Part shown: piece after piece, positions 17,006 to 27,572 of the stretch | How positions within the stretch are numbered: position 1 is the stretch's first letter | How the letters are laid out: every line of letters starts with the position of its first letter | Program-made: the position numbers and the translations under genes | Notes under the pieces: model-generated | Told to the model about the DNA's origin: nothing | The model's input: the letters and a program-made list of their open reading frames with translations, nothing else | Databases searched by the model: none | Assembly (NCBI GenBank): GCA_030828305.1 | Contig: JAURCU010000010.1 | Location: forward strand, 1-42,373 | DNA from: Luteolibacter sp. | Lineage (GTDB): Bacteria > Verrucomicrobiota > Verrucomicrobiia > Verrucomicrobiales > Akkermansiaceae | Reading direction: 5' to 3' | Length of the DNA stretch: 42,373 nt

Positions 17006-17242
17006 TTCCAGAAGGTAGCCGATACGCTCAATTCTCCAAGAAACTTTCAGCGCAAATCCTCATGCAAAATGCTCATGATTCCTCTTTGAAACAAGGCCTG
17101 ACGCGCCTTACCCATCCACTGGCCTGCAACACGCAATTTCTTGAGCTGGACGGTGATCATCGAATTTCCTGATTTCCTGGGCACTTGAGTTACCTTGATT
17201 CATGCCAAGACCCGCCAACACAGGCAACTTGGTCGACTCACT

Positions 17243-17271
17243 CTGAGAGCCCTGCGAATACTTACTCTCAG
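17243..17271 (-). terminator. Hairpin straddling the rimO stop codon
   Basis: CTGAGAG (17243-17249) and CTCTCAG (17265-17271) form a perfect seven-pair stem with a 15-base loop. The rimO stop codon (17268-17270) lies inside one arm. No T-tract follows on the minus strand, so it is a weak or factor-assisted terminator candidate. The rest of the 262-base gap up to the cytochrome gene shows nothing clear apart from a short ATTTCCTG direct repeat. Confidence 0.4.
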
Positions 17272-18665
17272 CGGGCAGCCACCAAATCGTAACCACGCCA
17301 GTCGCCAATGGTGAGCTCGGCAAATTGGCCCACAGGCAGATCTTTATCCACCATCACCGAACCATCGATTTCCGGGGCATCCCAGTGGGTGCGGCCCACG
17401 CCGGGCTGCTCCACTAGCACCTTCACTTTCTTGCCCACCTGGGCTTGGTTGGTTTCACCCGCAATCACTTGCAGCTGCTTCATGGCGCGCGACCAGCGAC
17501 TCTTGCGTGTCATGTGATGGATATGCCCGTCCATCTTGTCGGCTCGAGTGCCCTCCTCCTTGGAATACTGGAAGACCCCGGCACGCTCGAAGCGGAACTC
17601 GCGAATGAATTCGAGCAGTTCCTCAAAGTCTTCTTGCGTCTCACCGGGAAAGCCGACGATGAAAGTCGTGCGGATTCCCAGATCCGGTATGCCCGCACGC
17701 ATGCGGCGCAGCAGGTCGCGGATGTAGTCGCCACTGGTGACTCGCTTCATGGCGATGAGCATGCGATCCGAAATATGCTGCAGGGGAATATCGACGTATT
17801 TCGCAACCTTGTCGCATTCAGCGATGGTCTGGATAAGTTCGTCAGACCAATGTGCCGGGTGGGTGTAGAGCAGTCGAACCCAGAAGTCACCATCGATGGT
17901 GTTGATCTGGCGCAGGAGAGAAGTAAGCGATTCACCTCGACTGGAGTCGACGGGCGAAGACGGATTAGGCCGCTTGCCCTCCCACTTGTCCATACCGAAG
18001 TAGGTGGTGTCTTGGGAGATGAGATTGATTTCCTTCACACCCGACTTCACCAGCGCCTCCACTTCCTTGAACACCGACTCTTGTGTACGCGAGCGGTGCT
18101 GGCCGCGGATCTTGGGAATGATGCAGAAGGTGCAGGTGTGATTGCAGCCCTCGGCAATCTTCACGTAGGCGTAATGGTCGGGAGTGAGACGCATGCGCGG
18201 CGTGGAATAATCCGGCACATACCTGGGCTTGAGCGTGACGTAGTCGCGGGGGTCATCGGTGGCCGCTGGGCCTTCTATTTTATTTGAGGCCGGATGCCCC
18301 TCCATCAGATTCCTGATCACTGGCGCCACCTTGGTAATCTGGTCGAGACCAATAAAGGCGTCCACTTCGGGCATGATGCCTGGCAACTCCTTGGCGAAGC
18401 GCTGCGAGAGGCAGCCAGCAACAATGATCTTTTGACGTTCGCGCTCCGGATCCTCCTTGCGGGCATCCACCGCACCGAAGATGGCGTCAATGCTCTCCTG
18501 CTTGGCCATATCGATGAATGAACAGGTGTTGACGATGAGCACGTCTGCAAGCTCGGGATCGGGAGTAAGCGCCATACCCGCCTCGGCGAGGTGGCCAATC
18601 ATCACCTCCGAATCAATGAGGTTCTTGGCACAGCCCAAGGAAATCAGACCAACTGTTGTAGACAT
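17268..18665 (-). CDS. rimO: Ribosomal protein S12 methylthiotransferase RimO
   Basis: RimO is a radical-SAM enzyme that adds a methylthio group to the conserved Asp of ribosomal protein S12. The 465-residue product has the N-terminal methylthiotransferase domain with its three cluster cysteines (Cys12 in GCAKN, Cys48 in NTCSF, Cys85 in AGCLSQR). The radical-SAM cluster is CNHTCTFC (Cys174, Cys178, Cys181) followed by IIPKIRGQHRSR, and a C-terminal TRAM region follows (about 395-465; VKVLVEQPGVGRTHWDAPEI). The GQHRSR sequence and the length favour RimO over MiaB. The frame is open to a TTG at 18692, but the ATG at 18663-18665 begins exactly at the conserved MSTTVGLISLGCAKN, so I chose it. It follows the coiled-coil gene after 86 bases. 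Confidence 0.95.
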   Translation of the reverse strand: MSTTVGLISLGCAKNLIDSEVMIGHLAEAGMALTPDPELADVLIVNTCSFIDMAKQESIDAIFGAVDARKEDPERERQKIIVAGCLSQRFAKELPGIMPEVDAFIGLDQITKVAPVIRNLMEGHPASNKIEGPAATDDPRDYVTLKPRYVPDYSTPRMRLTPDHYAYVKIAEGCNHTCTFCIIPKIRGQHRSRTQESVFKEVEALVKSGVKEINLISQDTTYFGMDKWEGKRPNPSSPVDSSRGESLTSLLRQINTIDGDFWVRLLYTHPAHWSDELIQTIAECDKVAKYVDIPLQHISDRMLIAMKRVTSGDYIRDLLRRMRAGIPDLGIRTTFIVGFPGETQEDFEELLEFIREFRFERAGVFQYSKEEGTRADKMDGHIHHMTRKSRWSRAMKQLQVIAGETNQAQVGKKVKVLVEQPGVGRTHWDAPEIDGSVMVDKDLPVGQFAELTIGDWRGYDLVAAR

Positions 18666-18751
18666 AAGGATCTTTGGTTCGAATTGCAGCAAATTCCATC
18701 AACTCAATGACCAATTACGAACAATTGACCCATGGCTGCGACGAAAGTGCC

Positions 18752-19411
18752 TCAATAAAGTGGTGGGAAAATGAGCTCGTCGCCCCTTTCCGGCTTGATG
18801 TCGCCGATTTTGGTGATCGGGTTGGCGATTGCTCCGTCGGCGGTCACATCTGACACCTTGAACTGATAGAGAATGCCTGTCTTGTTTCGACGGATACCAA
18901 GAATGCTGCCAACCTGAACCTGCTCGGACATCAACACCTCAATGGTAATGAAGCCTCCATACTGCGGGTCATCCACATAATCACTGACGCGACCCACCAG
19001 CAGGGCCTGGGAAATCAGACGGGAACGGCGCAATTCGTCATCCTTGCCCTCAAGTATCTTCTGGGCAATCAAGCCCTCTTCATCGCGTCTCAACCGGGCG
19101 TCGATCGCGGATTGGTCGGCCTGAAGATTCTGGGCCGCTTCCATTTCGGCGAGCTTGCGCTGGGCCTCGGCGAGCTGGTCTTCCAGACTCATTTCAACGG
19201 GAGGTGGGGTGACTGGCTGGGGATTGCCTTGGGAGTGACTCTGCCCGGTCTTATGCATCTCGGCCTTAAGGTCGGCAATTTGCTGCTGGAGCAGCTTGAT
19301 TTCCTCCGGAGAAGCTTCATCGACCCCGCGCTGCATGCCCTGCCAGGACACAAAAATCGCCCCCAGCAGAAGTGCCGCGGTGGCTCCAAGTAGAAATTTC
19401 ATTGCGTCCAT
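18752..19411 (-). CDS. Membrane-anchored coiled-coil protein of unknown function
   Basis: I do not recognise a named family. The 219-residue protein has one N-terminal membrane segment (about 5-24, KFLLGATAALLLGAIFVSW) that acts as an anchor or uncleaved signal. Next is a helix with heptad spacing (EEIKLLQQQIADLKAEMH), then a Pro/Gln/Ser linker, a second long coiled coil (about 75-130, EDQLAEAQRKLAEMEAAQ) and a compact beta-rich C-terminal domain (about 140-219, VGRVSDYVDDPQYGGFITIE). The C-terminal domain should lie in the periplasm. A second ATG four codons in (MKFLL) is an equally good start. Neighbours on the same strand are an oxidoreductase upstream (32 bases) and rimO downstream, so context gives no functional hint. 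Confidence 0.8.
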   Translation of the reverse strand: MDAMKFLLGATAALLLGAIFVSWQGMQRGVDEASPEEIKLLQQQIADLKAEMHKTGQSHSQGNPQPVTPPPVEMSLEDQLAEAQRKLAEMEAAQNLQADQSAIDARLRRDEEGLIAQKILEGKDDELRRSRLISQALLVGRVSDYVDDPQYGGFITIEVLMSEQVQVGSILGIRRNKTGILYQFKVSDVTADGAIANPITKIGDIKPERGDELIFPPLY

Positions 19412-19443
19412 GGGCTATAAATTGGCGAGCTTGGGGCCCGATG

Positions 19444-20706
19444 TCAACGCGGCTCGCCACCAGCGAGCCGGGACTCCTCGGCGAGATAGGCCAGGCGGTG
19501 GCCCTCGATGCCCATCAGCCCAGGCTCGAGGGCATTCGGCCCGGCAAATTGGCGATCCAAGGCATCAATGATGCCGAAGTCCCCTCCGCCATGGCTGGCG
19601 TAGCCGTCATTGCTGGTCTGCTCGACTGGCACTTTTTCAAATTTGCCATCACGGTGATCACGGAACCAGAGCTCGGCAGCACCTCCCTCTCGATAGGGCT
19701 CTCCACCCCGCAGCGAGCCGCGAGTACCGTGGATTTCAATGGAGCGGTTGCAATCGAAAGCGGTCATGGTGAGGCTGGCGGTAATACCATTCTCCATCTC
19801 CACAGCAAGCACCTGATGGTCGACCACATCATTGTCGCAGTGATAGACACAGCGGCCCCAGGGTGAAGTGCGTATGAATTCGAGGATTTGCTCATCACTG
19901 ACTCCCTCTCCCGACCTCGAGGAGGCCTCGGCTCCCGGCATGACCATGCGCAGGTAATTGCGTGTCTCATTGATGTAGCGGTGGGCGTCATAGATACAGT
20001 CACCGGCCACAGGGCAGCCATCGGTGCAGCGCTTGGGCGCACCGGCAGGTGCATTCTCGGGCTTGAACCAGTCGAGGCGGCCGAAACTGCTGACACGCTT
20101 GGGCGAGGAATCGGCAAACCAACACATCAGGTCTGTATCGTGCGAGCACTTGGCGACAATCATGGGTGAGGACTTGGCGGCATTGGCCCAATGGCCACGT
20201 ACATAGGAATGAGCCTGATGGAAGGCATCCACGCCCTCCGAGGCACGGATATTCATGATGCGGCCCAAGCGGCCACTATCGATGAACTCACGCACCGCGC
20301 GGTAGAATGGAGTATAGCGCAGCACAAAACAGGGTGCGATGCGGCAGCCCTTTTCTCTGGCCTTGGCGTCGAGTTGCTCACAGCGCTCCAGAGTCTCAGC
20401 CGCCGGTTTCTCTAACAATATGTCGTAGCCGAGATCCAAGGCCTGCATCGCGTGGCTGTAATGCTGGGCGTCCTGGGTGGCGATGATGAGCACGTCGGCA
20501 ATCTTGCCCTCAGCGAAGAGGGCCTCGTCGGAATCGAATACATTCACGCCGCCGGCCTCGCACAAGTTCACCACCGTGGAGGTCTTGGCCTGGTCGGGGT
20601 CGGCAACTGCGATAATTTCGTAGCGATCGTTCAGTTTGGCTGCAATACGGGCGTAGGTGCGGCCGCGGGATCCGCAACCAAGGATGGCAAGGCGCATGGG
20701 CTTCAT
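19444..20706 (-). CDS. Gfo/Idh/MocA family oxidoreductase
   Basis: This 420-residue cytoplasmic NAD(P)-dependent enzyme probably oxidises or rearranges a sugar or inositol. The N-terminal Rossmann fold is clear (RLAILGCGSRGRTYARIA, then IIAVADPD), as is the family Lys-Pro motif in ILLEKPAA, which supplies the catalytic lysine, and MIVAKCSHDTDLMCW in the substrate domain. A Cys-rich loop (KRCTDGCPVAGDC) follows; I recall similar loops in one branch of this family, where they may bind a metal. There is no signal peptide. The substrate cannot be told from sequence. It is the first gene of a minus-strand run (with the coiled-coil gene and rimO) and diverges from the fumarylacetoacetate-hydrolase gene across 134 bases. 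An MKPM start leaves MRLAIL as a possible alternative start four codons in. Confidence 0.9.
   Translation of the reverse strand: MKPMRLAILGCGSRGRTYARIAAKLNDRYEIIAVADPDQAKTSTVVNLCEAGGVNVFDSDEALFAEGKIADVLIIATQDAQHYSHAMQALDLGYDILLEKPAAETLERCEQLDAKAREKGCRIAPCFVLRYTPFYRAVREFIDSGRLGRIMNIRASEGVDAFHQAHSYVRGHWANAAKSSPMIVAKCSHDTDLMCWFADSSPKRVSSFGRLDWFKPENAPAGAPKRCTDGCPVAGDCIYDAHRYINETRNYLRMVMPGAEASSRSGEGVSDEQILEFIRTSPWGRCVYHCDNDVVDHQVLAVEMENGITASLTMTAFDCNRSIEIHGTRGSLRGGEPYREGGAAELWFRDHRDGKFEKVPVEQTSNDGYASHGGGDFGIIDALDRQFAGPNALEPGLMGIEGHRLAYLAEESRLAGGEPR
19450..19470 (-). terminator. Strong GC-rich hairpin at the end of the Gfo/Idh gene
   Basis: CGGCTCGC (19450-19457) and GCGAGCCG (19463-19470) form a perfect eight-pair stem around CACCA. 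It lies within the last codons, ending three bases before the stop at 19444-19446. There is no T-tract. It may limit read-through into the coiled-coil gene or stabilise the message end. Confidence 0.4.
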
Positions 20707-20840
20707 GTGGGAGTGTTCTCGGCGGCCCTCGCGGCAACTTCAATACCGAAAGTGGCAACTTCTGTCATTCGAGGCATCGCAGTCGCGTAGACGGGAAATT
20801 TAATGACTGTAGTTGTAGCAAAACTTGGTATCCTTCGACC

Positions 20841-21698
20841 ATGAAATTGATTCGCTTTGGCGAGGCCGGCCGCGAGGAACCCGGTGTGCTGCTGGCTGAC
20901 GGCCGAAAAATTGATGCCAGCGGCGAGTTCCGAGACTACGATGAGGGCTTCTTTGCCAGCGGAGGAGTGGAGGCTCTCGCGCAGTGGGTTGCCGAGGGTT
21001 GTCCGGGTGGCAAACAAGTGCCCGATCACGAGCGACTGGGTCCACCGGTGGCCCGCCCCTCCAAAATTGTCTGCATCGGAAAAAACTATCTTGATCACGC
21101 CAAGGAGATGGGCGGCGACCCTCCTGCCGAGCCCGTCATATTCATGAAAGCCAGTAGTGCTTGGAGCGGTCCCAACGATGATGTCCTCCTGCCGCCCGGC
21201 TCCACCAAACTGGATTACGAGGTCGAGCTCGCAGTGGTAATCGGCCAAACTGCCAGTCGCATTGCGGAGGCCGACGCCCTCGACCATATCGCTGGTTATT
21301 GCACCTTCTGCGATTTTTCCGAACGCCAACATCAGCTCGAAATGTCGGGACAGTGGTGCAAGGGCAAAAGCGCGGACAGCTTTGCACCCATGGGACCCGC
21401 CCTCATCACCCGGGACGAGTTGGCCGACCCTCAGAGCCTGCGCATCTGGTGCGAAGTCAACGGCGAGGTTCGCCAAAACAGCTGGACCCATGACATGATT
21501 TTTCCCGTGCCCTTCCTAATCAGTTACGTCAGTGGCTTCATGACCCTACTTCCCGGCGATGTCATCGCCACTGGCACGCCCAGCGGAGTCGCCATAGGAA
21601 TGGATCATCCCCGCTACCTCGAGGCTGGCGATCTGGTAGAGTGTGGCATCGACGGTTTGGGCAAACTCTCGCAGCGCGTAATCGCGTGCAAGCCTTGA
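20841..21698 (+). CDS. Fumarylacetoacetate hydrolase family protein
   Basis: The 285-residue enzyme belongs to the FAH superfamily, which cleaves or hydrates 2-oxo acids in a metal-dependent way (for example 2-keto-4-pentenoate hydratase, ureidoglycolate lyase and 2,4-diketo-3-deoxy-L-fuconate hydrolase). Metal ligands are in place: Glu127 and Glu129 in DYEVELAVVIG, and Asp158 in CDFSERQ. Other family signatures are CIGKNYLDHAKE, GKSADSFAPMGP, DLP-like QNSWTHDMIF and PGDVIATGTPSGV. The exact substrate is unknown; a 2-keto-3-deoxy sugar acid from rhamnose or fucose breakdown is one possibility given the window's glycan genes, but its own operon is lipid-transport-like. Its stop overlaps the first pqiA start by one base (TGATG), so the two are translationally coupled. 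Confidence 0.92.
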   Translation: MKLIRFGEAGREEPGVLLADGRKIDASGEFRDYDEGFFASGGVEALAQWVAEGCPGGKQVPDHERLGPPVARPSKIVCIGKNYLDHAKEMGGDPPAEPVIFMKASSAWSGPNDDVLLPPGSTKLDYEVELAVVIGQTASRIAEADALDHIAGYCTFCDFSERQHQLEMSGQWCKGKSADSFAPMGPALITRDELADPQSLRIWCEVNGEVRQNSWTHDMIFPVPFLISYVSGFMTLLPGDVIATGTPSGVAIGMDHPRYLEAGDLVECGIDGLGKLSQRVIACKP

Positions 21699-22366
21699 TG
21701 AAAAGCCGGACCCAACATCTTCGCGAGGCCTCGCACTCGTGGCCACAACCCGACAAGCAGGGCGATACGGCTGCCTGCCTGTTTTGCGACACCATCCACG
21801 ATCTGGTCGACATCCAGGAGGGCGAAGCGGCCTATTGCAAACGCTGCGGCAATATCATCTATCAGAATCGGCGGGCATCGCTGGTGCGTGCCACGTGCTT
21901 CTCGATTTCAGCCCTGATTTTCATGCTGGTCGTTCAATTCCTTCCATTCCTTACCCTGAATGCCGCAGGACTGCAGCGCGAACTCACCCTCATCAACACC
22001 ACCACTTCCCTGATGCGGACCGATGCGCCCATTCTTGGCGCTTCAGTCTTGGTCTTCACCATTCTGGCCCCTTTCTTCCTGATATGCGGCATGCTCTACT
22101 CCACCACACCACTGCTTGCGGGCCGCTGCGCACCGGGGGCCGAATATGTGGTCAAGTGGGTCTACCGCGCCGAACCATGGAACATGGTGGAGGTGTTCCT
22201 GCTCGGAGTATTGGTGAGCATTCTTAAGCTCGCGCAGGTCGCTGATGTCCATATCAATGCGGGCTTCTGGGCCTACGCCGGAGCCATGCTATGCACGGCA
22301 GCCGCCATTGCAGGTATCGACCGCCGCGAACTCTGGGACCGACTTGAACTCGCCAATGAATCCTGA
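21698..22366 (+). CDS. pqiA: PqiA-domain membrane protein, first half-unit
   Basis: PqiA is the inner-membrane part of the Pqi lipid-transport system. E. coli PqiA holds two repeats in one chain; here each repeat is a separate gene. This 222-residue unit has a cytoplasmic zinc ribbon (Cys27-x2-Cys30 and Cys47-x2-Cys50, CLFC and CKRCGNIIY), then four predicted membrane segments, with the family pattern VQFLPFLTLNAAG in the first and VYRAEPWNMVEVFLLGVLVS in the third. The frame is open further upstream to 21641, but that region lies inside the FAH gene; the ATG at 21698, overlapping the FAH stop, is preferred. It overlaps the next pqiA gene by 11 bases. Confidence 0.9.
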   Translation: MKSRTQHLREASHSWPQPDKQGDTAACLFCDTIHDLVDIQEGEAAYCKRCGNIIYQNRRASLVRATCFSISALIFMLVVQFLPFLTLNAAGLQRELTLINTTTSLMRTDAPILGASVLVFTILAPFFLICGMLYSTTPLLAGRCAPGAEYVVKWVYRAEPWNMVEVFLLGVLVSILKLAQVADVHINAGFWAYAGAMLCTAAAIAGIDRRELWDRLELANES

Positions 22367-23045
22367 TCACCAGAAACCCATCTTCAAGAAGGCGGCGGAT
22401 CGTGGACTCGCCGGTTGTCGCACATGTGGCCTGATGAGCCCCATGGCCAAACAATCAAAGTGCCCGCGCTGTCACAGCAGGCTCTACTACCGCAAGCCCG
22501 ATTCGGTTGAAAACACTTTGGCGCTGGTAGCAGGCTCGATTGCGCTCTTCATTCCCTCGCATCTGCTCCCCATGATCACAGTCACGGAATTCGGAGTCGC
22601 CGTGGACAAAACCATCATTGCCGGCATGACCGCCTTCTGGCTCGAGGGTGCCTACCCAATCGCGCTGGTCATTTTCTGCGCCTCCATCCTGATACCCATT
22701 CTCAAGGTTGGCGCGCTGCTTTGGCTTTGTGCCGCCGCCAAGGGCCTCATTCATCCCAGTCCGGGCATGCTGACCAAGATCTACCACATCACCGAATTAC
22801 TGGGCCGCTGGTCGATGATCGATATCTTTGTGGTTGGCATTTTGGTCTCATTGGTCCAATTCGGCAACTACACCTCAATCGTGCCGGGTCCCGGCGCACT
22901 TGCATTTGGCACGGTAGTCATGCTTACCATGTTTGCGGCAATGAACTTTGACCCGCGACTACTGTGGGACCGGCTCGATGACTGCAACCGCAGAGCCCAC
23001 ATCGGAAAATTCGCCAAAACATTCTTCAGCCCAAAAAGCAAATGA
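22356..23045 (+). CDS. pqiA: PqiA-domain membrane protein, second half-unit
   Basis: The second PqiA unit has 229 residues. It again has its own zinc ribbon (Cys21-x2-Cys24, Cys36-x2-Cys39: CRTCG and CPRCHSRLYYRK) followed by four membrane segments. PqiA-domain marks are IPSHLLPMITVTEFG and HITELLGRWSMIDIFVVGIL. Because it has a complete ribbon and its own ATG, this is a true second gene and not the product of a frameshift. The ATG at 22356 lies inside the end of the first pqiA gene; an earlier start at 22245 would lie wholly in the other frame of that gene and is rejected. The stop overlaps the pqiB start (ATGA, four bases). It probably forms the complete inner-membrane module with its neighbour. 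Confidence 0.9.
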   Translation: MNPDHQKPIFKKAADRGLAGCRTCGLMSPMAKQSKCPRCHSRLYYRKPDSVENTLALVAGSIALFIPSHLLPMITVTEFGVAVDKTIIAGMTAFWLEGAYPIALVIFCASILIPILKVGALLWLCAAAKGLIHPSPGMLTKIYHITELLGRWSMIDIFVVGILVSLVQFGNYTSIVPGPGALAFGTVVMLTMFAAMNFDPRLLWDRLDDCNRRAHIGKFAKTFFSPKSK

Positions 23046-24709
23046 CTCCCAACAACGCGCCAGAGGGATCTGCTCTCCCACCGACCATTCCACTCGTGCG
23101 CAAGACGCGGCGCTGGAATGTGGTCTGGGTGCTGCCTATCGTCACCCTGCTGGTGGGCACCTGGTTGCTCTATGAGAATTTCGCCACCCGTGGTCCCGTC
23201 GCCACCATTCGTTTCGAAACCGCCGAGGGCATCAAGGCTGGCCAAACGGAAGTCCGCTGCCGCTCGGTAAAGATCGGCGTGGTGCGCGAGGTGAAACTCT
23301 CCGAAGACCTCAATTCGGTGATGGTGGTTGCCGAACTCAACAAGAATGCCGGTGATCTTCTGCGCGACGGCTCGCGCTTCTGGGTAGTCAAGCCGCGCCT
23401 CTCCGCCGCCGAGATCTCGGGCTTGGGCACGCTGATTCAGGGGGTCTATATCGAACTCGAACCTGGCCCCATGACCGGCAAACGCAGGTTTGGCTTCGAA
23501 GGTCTGGAGGTCCCACCAGCCACCAACGCCAGCGTGCCGGGCCGCCGCATTCTCCTTCAAACCGCGGAAGCTGGCCAGCTCCAGATAGGGGCCCCCATTT
23601 ACTACAGGGGCTTTGATGTTGGCCGCATCGAAAGCCGCGAGCTCAGCGAGGATGGCATGCAGGTGACCTACGAAGCCTTCATTGAGGACGACTACAGTCA
23701 TCTGCTCACCGAGTATTGCCGCTTCTGGAACAGCAGTGGCCTCGAAATCAATGCCGGTGCCTCAGGAGTGGTGGTGCGCACTCCATCGGTGGAGTCGATG
23801 ATCTCGGGCGGCGTTTGCTTTGGCCTTGCCGATGGCCTGATGGGACGGGGCGCCATCGCCAAGGACGGCGATATCTTCACCCTCTTTTCCGACAAGGAAT
23901 CGGCCAGGCGCTCCACCTTCACCCCCACTCTCACCTTCCTCCTACTCTTCGATCAGTCGGTACGCGGCCTCACTCTCAATTCACCCGTCGAATTCCGCGG
24001 CATTCCGATCGGCCGCATTTCCCGGATCTCATTCGACATGGTTGAATCCCACGATGATCCGCGCATTCCCGTGCTCATCGACATCGACCCCTCACTATGT
24101 CGTCCCTTAAGCGAGGACGTCACGGTGCGGCCAGACGCCATCTTTTTCATTGAAGAAGTGGCCAAGGGTCTGCGTGCCGGACTCAAGACCACAAGCCTGA
24201 TCACGGGTGCCATGCACATCGACTTCAACTATTACCCCAAGGCTGAACCGGCAACCATCGGTATTATGGGAGACTTCGCCACCTTCCCCACTGTCATCAC
24301 CGGCTTTGCCGAGATCGAACCCAAGCTCAACCGCATCCTTGCCAAGATGGAGAGCATGGAAGTCCAGCAAGCGTTTGATACCATTTCCAATGCCGCCAAG
24401 GAATGCAAGGACATGGCCACTGCAGCGCGTGAAGTGTTCCAGAATCCCAAGTTCAACAACCTCCCCGATGAGATTTCCCTGACCATGGAGGAACTCAAGA
24501 AAGCCATCGCCACTCTGGGCCCAGAAGGCGAGATCAACCAGGAAGTGGAAAAAACCCTCGAGGAGTTGCGTGCAGCCCTCGCCTCAATCAAGGCTGTTGC
24601 AAACCTGCTGGAGGAAAAACCCAACGCACTCATCTTCGGTAAAGGTCGCGACAATGCCGACGGCAAAGAAGACGGCACTCATGAGCGCGGCCCACGCAGC
24701 AAGCAGTAG
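23042..24709 (+). CDS. pqiB: PqiB-like MCE-domain lipid-transport protein
   Basis: PqiB proteins form a periplasm-spanning tube of stacked MCE rings that carries lipids between membranes. The 555-residue product has one N-terminal membrane anchor (about 25-44, WNVVWVLPIVTLLVGTWLL) and three MCE domains (about 50-150, 165-280 and 295-410). The start of each is recognisable: IRFETAEGIKAGQTEVRCRS, AGQLQIGAPIYYRGFDVGRI and VRGLTLNSPVEFRGIPIGRI. A long helical region (about 420-535, MEELKKAIATLGPEGEINQE) should form the central tube, and a charged tail follows. The domain count matches E. coli PqiB. The ATGA overlap with the second pqiA shows coupling. The outer-membrane partner PqiC is not in the window. 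Confidence 0.94.
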   Translation: MTPNNAPEGSALPPTIPLVRKTRRWNVVWVLPIVTLLVGTWLLYENFATRGPVATIRFETAEGIKAGQTEVRCRSVKIGVVREVKLSEDLNSVMVVAELNKNAGDLLRDGSRFWVVKPRLSAAEISGLGTLIQGVYIELEPGPMTGKRRFGFEGLEVPPATNASVPGRRILLQTAEAGQLQIGAPIYYRGFDVGRIESRELSEDGMQVTYEAFIEDDYSHLLTEYCRFWNSSGLEINAGASGVVVRTPSVESMISGGVCFGLADGLMGRGAIAKDGDIFTLFSDKESARRSTFTPTLTFLLLFDQSVRGLTLNSPVEFRGIPIGRISRISFDMVESHDDPRIPVLIDIDPSLCRPLSEDVTVRPDAIFFIEEVAKGLRAGLKTTSLITGAMHIDFNYYPKAEPATIGIMGDFATFPTVITGFAEIEPKLNRILAKMESMEVQQAFDTISNAAKECKDMATAAREVFQNPKFNNLPDEISLTMEELKKAIATLGPEGEINQEVEKTLEELRAALASIKAVANLLEEKPNALIFGKGRDNADGKEDGTHERGPRSKQ

Positions 24710-24817
24710 TCACTAACGCTCCAATCATGGGTCATGGCGCTGGCAAAGCGGCGGTCAATGGCCGCCGGCCCAACAGTTGCTGGCGGACTTGACTGCCAGA
24801 TAGCAAGTCATGCCCGT

Positions 24818-27355
<2,538 letters not shown>

Positions 27356-27449
27356 CGCCCCCAGCATCTCAGGGCAGCCAATACAAGGACGCTTGATTGA
27401 CAATCTCGAAGTGCCACAGCTCAAGCGAGGACACGCCAATTCACTCCGG

Positions 27450-27572
27450 CTACCAGACTGCTGGTTTCCAGCCCAGCCATAAGGTCTGGCTGGGATCAGA
27501 GAGATCTTTTCCAGTGATCACCACACGGCCCGCATGATCAATGAAGTGGTTCTCATGGGCCTTGGCTTTCAA
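27450..27572 (-). CDS. Possible 40-residue coupled reading frame after pap
   Basis: A TTG at 27572-27570 overlaps the pap stop (TTGA) and opens a 40-codon frame ending with TAG at 27452-27450. The sequence looks like protein: AKAHENHFIDHAGRVVITG, then DLSDPSQTLWLGWKPAVW. It could be a coupled small protein, the C-terminal tail of an ancestral protein reached by frameshift, or a gene remnant. The TTGA overlap fits the overlaps common elsewhere in this window. No family is recognised and no ribosome-binding site is visible. The rest of the 27356-27568 gap holds only the CCCAGCC/GGCTGGG inverted repeat (27472-27494), which lies inside this frame. Confidence 0.35.
   Translation of the reverse strand: MKAKAHENHFIDHAGRVVITGKDLSDPSQTLWLGWKPAVW

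Noticed and set aside
14432..18287. Several plus-strand open frames of 180-280 codons opposite the cytochrome and rimO genes
   Set aside because: All lie opposite well-supported genes and show no recognisable domain or signal.
18666..18751. CAATT/AATTG repeat upstream of rimO as an operator
   Set aside because: The dyad is short and AT-only, and nothing else supports it.
21698..23045. Split pqiA as a frameshift or sequencing error
   Set aside because: The second frame has its own ATG and a full second zinc ribbon, and both parts are complete single-repeat units, so two genes are the simpler reading.
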